A stretch of 64,000 nt of DNA, from the NCBI RefSeq assembly GCF_964340395.1, contig NC_135563.1, forward strand, positions 18,402,151 through 18,466,150, in the 5' to 3' direction. This document shows positions 54,394-64,000 of this stretch, one piece after another. Numbering within the stretch: position 1 is the first letter of the stretch; the number at the start of each line of letters is the position of its first letter. The notes beneath the pieces are model-generated. The model made no database searches, was not told where the DNA came from, and worked only from the letters and a program-made list of their open reading frames with translations. The DNA is from Glandiceps talaboti. Its lineage: Eukaryota; Hemichordata; Enteropneusta; Spengelidae. The position numbers and the translations under genes are program-made.

Positions 54394-57300
54394 TTGTATC
54401 TCAGTTCCTGTTGAAGGTGTGGAATCTGAAAGTGTTTGCAAGTACAAAATTAACACCCTTTAGGTAATTAATTAGGACCCAGAAGATTTTGGCGTCGATG
54501 AAATACAAATTTCGAAACCGATCTAATGATACATAAACTTTGATATGTCCCAAAGAACGTCTATGGAAGACAGAAGCCAGGATTTCCACGACTTTCAGTA
54601 TCGTCGTTATAAAATATAAAATCGAGTGATGTTTCTACAAGAGTAAACTTTAAATTGCGAAGTGTTATACCAGGGATTATATCATTTATCATACCCCGTG
54701 AGATCTATTGCGTATTAATATGAAGAAAGCAACTTCAAGGTCTCATTTGCTAATAAGTAGAGATTACGTACAAAACACTCGTACACGCCTGAACAATGAA
54801 CTTTGAAGATCTAAGTCCAACTTTTAACGGATTTATACCCAAACTGTACCAAGCCCAAAACAAACCACGGCAATCCTAGGATGTTACGGGGTTATGTCCG
54901 TTAATGTTACACGTAGGACAGAACCTTAATTCAACGGGTGTACGCCAACGGGCATTCCGCGGTCCGTTCACATCCCTCCAAAAATCGAATTCTACGATTG
55001 GACTATGTGCAAGTATTCATAGCGTTTGCAAGGGCTTCAAGAATTGGGTGATGTGTGTCTTTAAATCATTGCACTCGTCATTAGTGAAATGTTATATATA
55101 AGTTAAGAGTAATGTGAAAAATAAATTTTGCAATGACTATTCCACGTACAAGGTCGATCAATACCATAATCAGATTGTATGCTCCCTTTATCCTAATACC
55201 TTGCAAGGTGATAATTTATCCCTAACAATAACTTAATTTTCGATTTGCCTTTCTGAATAAACAATTTGATAAGGTTTCAATTGATCTTTTGTTATTAACT
55301 TGAAATTAACGCGTTTTCCGTTTTTTTAATTTTGAAATGGATCTCTTTTCTATTCATGGCGGGATTGATGAGACGGAATGGAATAAAATTTGCCACGTAT
55401 TTGCCGGATGAATTTAATTCTGTTACATCAGTTAAAGTCAACTTAGCTATACAGTTTGAAGGATAAAACGGTGACGACGCAAGCTGAGGAATCGATCGTA
55501 CTTTCAGTTGTAAATTTGACCGTACAATTGTATCTATTTCGTGTTATCAAATCGTAATGAAATGTTGAATGTTCAATTGCCTTACATGGTACGGCAAAGA
55601 TGACATCAAGCAATCGGCCTAACGCAGACAATTATCGCAATAAAACACAAAAAAGTGATCACATCGCAATAAAACAACGTCTAATGAATCCAAGAAGGCG
55701 TTTGGGTTCAGGTACGTGTTATATACTTGGCCCCGGGGTGAAACCACGCTCCGATCTCTTGATACATGCTAGATACATCGGTGGTATTTAGTGATGATTG
55801 GAGAATATAAAGATACGTTTCAAATACTTGCATACGGTTCTAAAGCAATTTTGTCGTCGACAACTCTTCTTAACGTTGTTTCATCTACCGGGGTAATCGT
55901 ATCGCGATTTCGGAAACGTTGCTCAGATAATTCGACGGAATTTCATTCACTTACGTCCTCCTCGTTGCAAATTTGGAATTTTATCCGCTCAATTTCGATT
56001 TACTCGTGACATCTTTTCTTTATGAAATCATATCAATTAGAGATATTCAAAACTAATTCTGACTCGTTCCTGGTGTATTTTCTTCTCACGATCCCACTAG
56101 GGACAGCAGTTTCCCTTCACTACGTCTTTGATGTCGTAACGTAATAGGGTTAGTAAATGCTAACTCGAGATTTTAATATGAAATATTGAATTTTCTGTTG
56201 ATAGTCAAATAAAATTGTTTACGAAATGAGGGTTGAAACCCCTATATATCTCTATAGACCGAATCATCTTTCACCGTATTCACCGAGCCGCAGGCCATCA
56301 CCCGAACAAGGCAGATAACATGTTCGGGTGAACATTTCCATACGATGTACTCATGCATTCGTCTGTTCAACCAAATCTTGTTACTCGCTCCCGTCCAAAA
56401 ATAAGTATAATTATTTGTATATTTCACTTTGTTCCTGAATGTATAATTTCGTATGTTTGTGCTGAAAGCATGAAATGGACATATTTCGTCTTCCAGACGG
56501 TTATGTTGTGTACGTTTCATTGTAGATGTTCTCGGCTGATATCCAAATGCTGTCTACTTTAATAAAACGTATTATTTGAAAAGTCTTTTTATTTGAATGT
56601 ACCATTTCTCCACTTTGGCCCTAAGAAAGAATCAAATAAGCTTACTCCTGTGATTTCGTATTGAACATTCTGGTCAACGCAACTTGTACTGTCTCAATGA
56701 CGTATTTTCCCCGGGTGACGGCTGTACTCACCCGTTTCCTATCCTGCAAAACGGAAAACAAATCTTAAGTAGTGAAATCAGACCTAAAGACAAGAACAAC
56801 AATTGTGTATATTTCCTTTGCGTCTATGTATGTTTCCTGTCAGTCGCCGCGACTAGTGTATGTATTTCATGCGGATTTCATGTAGAAAACGGCCGGGACG
56901 AGACACTTCCCCCCGGCCGCCTTTTCATCTGTGAGAAGAACGAGAGCGGAGATCCAGTTGTCTAATTACAGGTTTTAAAACAATATGTTTAGATATATGT
57001 ATATGTATATATACTGCTTGACGATATGTATCACAGGTCATATACGCAATATTATTGCAAAACTTTGTTTTTATGTATGGAAGATAATTTTCATACCCCC
57101 TGTTGGTACGACACAACGGGAGACAGACACTTTAACAGCCTACATCTGTCATTGAAATTGTAATATTTAGATCGCTGTGAACTTTTTTCCCCACTGAGAT
57201 GCGATTGTTTGGAGTTTTAGTCTTTGATGAAGTAATTTGTAAAAAAATATTGATTGTGATTATTTGGATGATATAAGGACACTAAACAATTGCCTAATTG

Positions 57301-59610
57301 TGAGAATTTGTAATAAATCATTGGTTTGTTTATATTAACATTAGAGGGTGACAACATGATGTGACTGCCAAATTATCCGATTGTATGCCACATTAAAATA
57401 ACGTTAAACAATGACTGTTGTTTGAAGTAGAACCCTTTTAGCCTCAATAATTGAAGATTTGCGCATTCTTTCGCTTCATTATCCAATCCCAACAATTTTT
57501 CTCCATATTTTTAAATTTAATTTGAAAACGCGGGAAATTCACAATGCGTGATTACTGCCAATATAGTTTAGATCAATCGTGTTCCGCTAAAGTAAAAGGT
57601 TAAAGTAAACGACATTTTCGCTCTTTGCGCTTTGGAATCTGACCACGAGTAATGTACCTAATCCGCCTATGAACCTTAAATTCATAAATTGTTTCATTTT
57701 CACTTAAAATTGGATAACCCGTATACCGTAATTTGTCACCGACTAGTTCAGAGTGTATTGAATGAAGACACACACTTCACATGTACTAATAGGTGACTCT
57801 TGTCTTGCGGCGGTTGTTACGAAAAATTGCGTCTACACATTTTGACTATTATCAGCACTTGGTCTACAGTCTGTCTAAGCTTTTTTTCTCTTCCAATATG
57901 TGCCCTCAATTTGAATTCAACAGGAGAATTGTGTATTCTAGTTGATCAGCGTATCTCCAATTAAGTTAAGTCAGGAACCGTCGGGGACATGCCCTCACTT
58001 TCATTAAAGGTCGAAAGTTAGAGCAGTGTGCCTGACGGCTCTCATGCGTTACCAACCGCAGTCGCATGAGGGCGCCCCTGTTATTCTTTGTCTCCATCAA
58101 CCGTGTGTACAATGTGCCGTACATAAAACCACCGAATGCCAACTACGCTACAAGTCCTCTGAACTTACTCCCTGTCCGCGTATCACACGACTCACAGTTT
58201 TCAACTTTCATATTTTTCATCTTGTCATCTCTATTTTTCTTGTGTATACAGCATAAAAAGGTGAGTGGTAATTTGTTAGTTGTGGATAACATGTTTTTAC
58301 CCTTTCCTGCTTAATTTCCCGACTAAATTTAAATTGCGCATGTTTCATTTAATCTTTGATTTGCACTGTATATAGATACGATAGATACAACTAACACATC
58401 ATTTATTAATTACAAACTTGTCAAAGTTTTCTGAATTGGATTTTCAGCAGCTTTGTGGTGTTCGGTCCAATGGGGGCAAAGTGAATTTTATTGAGTTTAT
58501 GTCAGTCATCCTTATTTTTAAAAAAATGGACATGTACATATTCAGACATTCGTGAAACTGACATCGTTTTCGACTTCGTACAGATATATACAAACATTAA
58601 CTCTACTACATCGCTAATTGTTGATTTCATGCGACCGTTTGAAAAACATGAAATGAAGTCACACTTATTATTTTTGTGAGAGAACAGCGTAATGGGATTC
58701 GATGTACAATCGTGAATTCACCCTCAAACGCAGATGCTGTTGTACGCGGTTTAGTGTATTGTACATTCACGGGTGTCCACCGCGTATGCGTGTATCCACA
58801 ACCTCGTAGGCAGGATCCCGGAAAGAATAAAATAAAAATAAAACACAGGATAGCAAGAATGACCATCGAAATAAGCGAAAGCACACATGGAACTGAGAGT
58901 ATTGACAATTCACGTGTATGTTTGAGAGCTGGCAAGTCGTTCACGGTTGCTCTTTTTTTGGATACCCCTAGTGCACTGTGAATGTCCCTAATGGATGTGT
59001 ATTTGAGAGCAAACCAATTGGGGTTGTCGACAGTTTCCGCCAAGAGATTTCACAAGGTTTTATTCAACTAATTCAATCAGGCAACAAAAGTTATTGCTCT
59101 TGTTAGGGGAAATAATGACAATATTAGAAAAGTAAGCCCCTGGTTATCGCGCCACGGTGTGCGGCAACCACACATTCCGTTATACTATAGTATACAAATT
59201 GGTTGTATGGTGTTCCGCTCGTCAAAATTGTTGAAGGGAAATTGTGTCGATTACTTTGAAACATGGCGTGTAGCTTCGGCGTTGTTTGACGAAGCTTGAC
59301 ACCGGGTCTCGACATATGACCAGCCCGATGGATCGATCGATTCTACGGTATGCGGTTGTACCTAACGAGAAACTATGTAATCACATAAATTTGATTTTAA
59401 TACCCTTATCTGGTAAAACGAATCTTCTCCGGGAACAGCCTGATTGTGTCGTCGGGGGCACCGTAAATGTTGGATTGTCACAAACGTTACACCTGTCACA
59501 GAATAACGACTTGGCTTGCTATCAGATAGCTCCAATTCATAGCAACTATAGGTACAGTATGTACTTCTATTGAATACTTGTATGTATTTTAACTTATGTG
59601 ATTGCTCGTA

Positions 59611-59686
59611 AACGCTGGGACACTCCCATAAGATAAATTTCAGAGACAAACGCTGGGACACTCTCATAAGATAAATTTCAGAGACT
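59611..59686. repeat. Short tandem duplication
   Basis: Two near-identical units of about 38 bp (AAACGCTGGGACACTC, then CATAAGATAAATTTCAGAGA) stand head to tail in non-coding sequence. Confidence 0.85.
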
Positions 59687-59936
59687 TCTCTCTATAAAAT
59701 GTATATAATAATTCCAGACATGTGGGCGAACTTTATTTTTAGTACAGTTTTCAATACTCGTTGTCAGTGTAAAATTCTTGTCCATTTATCCTGTCTCTCC
59801 CTAAAATTTTCCATTATACTATACAAGGAGACGAAAACCAACCAGAAATATTAATTTATAACGCTCAAATATTGTTTTTAATGTGCGTTTGTATAAAGTC
59901 ATTTCAGAGGTACCTTTAAAGGCTTAATTCATCTGA

Positions 59937-59947
59937 TCAATCGATCG

Positions 59948-59986
<39 letters not shown>

Positions 59987-59990
59987 CATG

Positions 59991-60036
<46 letters not shown>

Positions 60037-60060
60037 CCAACCACTCAATCAATCAATAAA
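59937..60060. repeat. (ATCA)n microsatellite
   Basis: About 30 ATCA units with a few substitutions begin at a GATCGATCGATC stretch and end in an ATTAATTAATTAAT stretch. Confidence 0.95.
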
Positions 60061-62822
60061 TTAATTAATTAATCTTTAAATGAATGAAGCCAAACCAGGA
60101 AAGGAATCCTTACATTTTTTTAAACATGAAGTTTTTACAACTTCAACTAAACTAACTGACTCAAGGTCTTCGTTAGGACTGAGTCTAGTGCAACAGAAGA
60201 CCAACAAGACAAAACGTAGCCTTCGTAGTCTTTGTGGGTCGTTCATTGTGAGTTTCAACTTCGCCGCAAGCTACGATCTTACATTGGACATTTCTGAAAA
60301 GGTTACACATACATCCTAAGATTGTGTTTTCCATTTAAAACTACAACATATATTTCGTTTAGGAAGTGAAGCAAGAAATATGAATATATACGTATGTATG
60401 CTAGATAAAGCGTAAAGTTGAGTACAGTTCCTATGTTCATTTCAATGCAGTGTTTTGTTCATATATGTGTTATCTAACTAACAACACCGTGCTACGAGTT
60501 TCATACGTTTAGTTGACAGTCTTATATATAATATCATCTCGTTTTAAAGTCTAGATCTGATCAAACCTTCGTTTTGTTCTTTATCTCTTCAACAATTAGG
60601 AATGCTATTTATTGCTCACCGTGAATCGTTTGGAGCTAATTTAATACTTACATACAGTAGATGAAACGCTGCAGGGAGGGTTAATGTGCCTATCAACACC
60701 TCCAAAAAGGATAATTCGTCCACTGTGGGGATTCAGTCCGTTTGATAATGATACATTTCCGCCACGTCTATCATCTAGGGAGACACCTCAATTGAAAGAG
60801 TTACAAAAATAAGTCAGAAATTGTCATCGAACTTGAATTAATTCATGCATCGCTTTGGCCCCCTTCCGCCGGATAACCGTGTATTCTTTTTAAAAAAATA
60901 TAATAAACATTAAAGTCAATTCAATTACCTCAGTCAATACTAACGATGATGTTCGCCACGTGTGTTAAATCTCGAGATGATTCCGGTGTAAATTATTGTA
61001 AAAATAGTTTTATTTGTCAAGGCAACGGGACAGGAAAAAGTTATATTCATAACTTCCTTTCTGAAATGACTCGGATAAACAGAGGTAAACTAGGAGAGGA
61101 TGATACTAAGAGACAGTGTGAAGCAAAGTTGTTGAACGGTTGCTATATTTATTTGATGTTGGCTTATGTTACAAGAAAGAATCTTCACAAATACGAACTG
61201 TGGAGACCTGTTCAATATTGTTTATAGACATTTTTCAATTTTGTTTGATCAAGGACCCCTTTCAGTTCTAAGCAGTGTGACAAGTTGCTAGAACCGAAGG
61301 AAACCTGATCTCCTTATACGGCGGCCTTCTACCTTCTGTCAGTTTACAGAACTTCACAACCGACCACACTAAGCTGTCTCAGTCCCACCTGTTAACCGTT
61401 GCATCGTGTCCATCATCCAAGCAGACAACGCTATTATTTTCTCTCTCATACTATACTGTTTCTTTCATAGGCTAAAATCGTCTACGATTAAAAAAAAATG
61501 TTCAACATACAAAATGCGACCCATATACATTAACATGAGGGTAATAACAGTATAATTCGGACGTCAGGGTATCAAAATAATTATTTCAAATACAAAAATG
61601 TAAATTCGATGTCTGATTAAGTTGAAAGAGTATATTGTATAGCCAGCCAGTGTCCTTCGATGTTATGTATATATTTACTGAAGTGCAAAAACAAGAGTTC
61701 ACTTGTGAAGGCAAAAATGATGACGAGAAAGGAATGAAATATAATACACGCTTCCATTAAAGAGCGTCCCAGTTCTAATCATCGTGGTAGTACAATATTT
61801 TGTAACAGTATTTCATTGGATTTGGAGGAGATTTTAAACCCAGAATCATAACGTTGAAGGCATTGTGAACTTTGCAAGATAACCGAGGCGTTAGCGTGAC
61901 AAATATTAAGCGTTAAAATTTGGTGCCGGAAATTGAGATGGTGATTTTATGAACTATGGACGGATGATATTCCTAAAAGCACGAACGTAAAAGAAACGCG
62001 AGACCGCCCTCCCTGTTCTGCGCGACAACCTTCAATAACACGATAATACACACGCCGCTATCCCTTCCACACAAGTAAGCTTATCATGCAATATAACGTT
62101 TTAGTTGGAAATATTTAATTCAAATTGAATTCGGGATTTAAAAGCGGAAATTATACATAATACTTGGATATTTTCTTTCTCATGGAAATAAATAGTGGCG
62201 CAGAACGTTGAGGAAAAGTGTGCAACCGCAATGCATACCATATCGAGAATAGTGACCGCGGCCAATACTCGAAAGACACGGGCATTACAAAATTATATTT
62301 TCTTGCAATATTGATGATGATTTCAAAAATTGTAAGATATATTTTTAATAAGCAGAAGTCAATAAAATTGTGAACGACAACAGCGATGACAATTGGGTGC
62401 GAGATAAGTACGAATTCCTATAATTCAACCTGTACGGCAAAGCAAGGTTGTATGTTTTGTTCGCAAAGTTGACCTCGGAACTAAATAAACGAAATTTACA
62501 AAACCTCGCCATGTTTAGTATCAATTGTCACCCAATAATTATCCGTTTGCTCCCAACATTACCTTCCAGACTAAAAATACCGCTTCGAAGTATTTGGCAG
62601 TTCCAGTGGGGTGATCACAGTGATCCGATTGAGGTTCTAACAAATTCCTAATATATACATGTAAAGCCACTACCGTGTTTTCCCTGTTTCTGTCCCTTTT
62701 CAAAATTGACGCTATGCTGTCGGGGTTGGGGTGGGGGGATGACCACATTTGCCCCAATTTTAAAGCAATGCTCTGTTTAATTTGTAATTCTGGATAGAAA
62801 TTGAAAATAACTGTCAGCGCTT

Positions 62823-62834
62823 TTTGGCGGGAAA
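62823..62834. promoter_or_regulatory. E2F-consensus site
   Basis: TTTGGCGGGAAA is an exact match to the canonical E2F binding sequence. No start site or gene is recognised next to it, so its relevance is unknown. Confidence 0.2.
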
Positions 62835-64000
62835 CACGAAACGACCGTGACATATATAATAATGCATGACCGTAAACCTCGGAAGGGACGATCAATTTCT
62901 TAAATTGGCGTGACACAAAAAATCATAATATGGAAGTCAAACAGTCTTTTCAGATATAAAAACCAGACGCTGATTTTGAATACGGTTGATATTTTTTCTC
63001 TCCAAAAAAAAGCAAGAAAATTCATCAATTTCAGATTTATGTCAAACTGAGTTCCAGTGAGCGTGGATTTGGTTGGTCGATACCATAATTGAAATACGTT
63101 ATGTTGGTTTAATTCATTCCGTTGGCTGCGTCAGATAGATGGAGTAACGGAACAAATTTGACGTGGCAAGGGTACAGTTCCGCTGTTATCTCTCACAATA
63201 GGCATGACAATTTAGATGGCCCGCGGCAATGTCTGACTCCAATGCTCTCTGCTTTGCCCCATGTGCACATTACTGCCATTTTACAGGCACACAACAATGC
63301 TAATCGAATTGGGTTTTCAAATATATCACAGGTTGATGGATTTTAAGTCGTACTGACGGCACCGTGGCCGTCGGTAGTGTCCCAACACTTCATCGCTCAA
63401 ATAAAGCCGACAACCGGACAACCGTGTCGAAGTAAAATCAGATCTGTCGAAAAGTCCGAATTTCATGGGACCGATTCATTACTAAACCTTAACGAGTTTC
63501 CATGGAGATTTACAAGTAGTGTCATAGGAAAACGTTTACTCATACTAATTGGTCAACGATCTATCCGATGCATGAAGTAAACAGTGGTCAACGCGAGCTG
63601 GTAACCATGAGCAACAGAGACCATTGCGTCTAACCCTATACAATACCTGTTCATTTCTTACACAAGATGCACGCACTCGACACTGCTAATTAACCGATTC
63701 CAAAAATAAATATTGTCAGAGGAGATCACACTATTCAAAACCCAAAGGAAGTTCAATTTTCACTCAACTGGCCAAATCAGACCATTCCAACACCCCTACC
63801 AATTAACAAAGGAAGGACAGAAAAAAAGGTAATCTCCTTCTTTAGTCAAGCTAGTCTTGTGGGTTCACTTATTAAAATTGTGTACGTCACGAATTAAACT
63901 CTGGAGATTTGGTTTTAATTTGAAACTAAACTAAACATTTCTCAACCCACATATCTGTGTGTTTTGTACCTACAATTGTGTGTACATCTCATGGATACAG

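Larger units (their letters stand above)
52601..64000. other. Long region without recognised genes
   Basis: The sequence has more CpG than the left half, but I could not assemble any gene. Weak exon-like pieces are an ATG frame ending at a GTACGT donor (55600-55710), an ATG frame ending at a GTGAGT donor (58066-58260), and a minus-strand frame with a hydrophobic segment (58627-59043). Repeats here are a GTAT/CTGT array (53872-54094), the 36-bp palindrome (54358-54393), a short tandem duplication (59611-59686) and an ATCA array (59937-60060). Confidence 0.4.

Noticed and set aside
60946-61227. GNGTGKS resembling a P-loop in a 93-residue frame
   Set aside because: The spacing does not fit the Walker A pattern GxxxxGK(S/T), and no Walker B or other NTPase feature follows.

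Overview
This window is animal nuclear DNA: A+T-rich by eye, with GT-AG introns, many dinucleotide to tetranucleotide satellites, small inverted-repeat elements and widely spaced multi-exon genes. Nothing in it looks bacterial or phage-like. The gene content (an NT5C2 orthologue, a DEG/ENaC channel, and tandem membrane-anchored HHxxxDG acyltransferase-like genes) and the repeat style suit a marine invertebrate, perhaps an invertebrate deuterostome such as a hemichordate or lancelet. The species is inference only.

Layout. 1-4955 is repeat-bearing intron upstream of the first visible exon of a cytosolic purine 5'-nucleotidase. 4956-10767 (+) holds ten exons of that gene, giving its C-terminal 348 residues, followed by a long 3' UTR. 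14885-19255 and 19695-26655 are two copies of a segmental duplication. Each carries one intact minus-strand gene for a 529-residue condensation-domain/acyltransferase-like protein with an N-terminal membrane anchor. The second unit is swollen by a LINE tail, a MITE and a retroposed fragment. 29751-39019 (+) is a complete eleven-exon DEG/ENaC sodium-channel subunit (616 residues as assembled here), whose frame and splice phases close at every junction. 41516-42484 (+) is a single coding exon for a membrane-anchored protein with a methyltransferase-like fold. From 42485 to 64000 I recognise no gene with confidence. That part holds satellites, palindromes, a second copy of a segment found in a channel intron, and a few weak exon candidates.

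The most unusual structure is in the channel gene. The boundary of exon 6 and intron 6, including the splice donor, has been amplified into an eight-copy minisatellite (33809-34175), so the authentic donor is followed by seven donor-like copies. Also notable are a furin-type cleavage motif and a poly-glycine tract in the channel ectodomain, a departure from the conserved His-Gly gating motif, signs of gene conversion between the acyltransferase copies, and a 36-bp palindrome present both in the NT5C2 3' region and at 54.4 kb. The genes show no common pathway; they look like ordinary neighbours. I found no convincing new multi-gene system.
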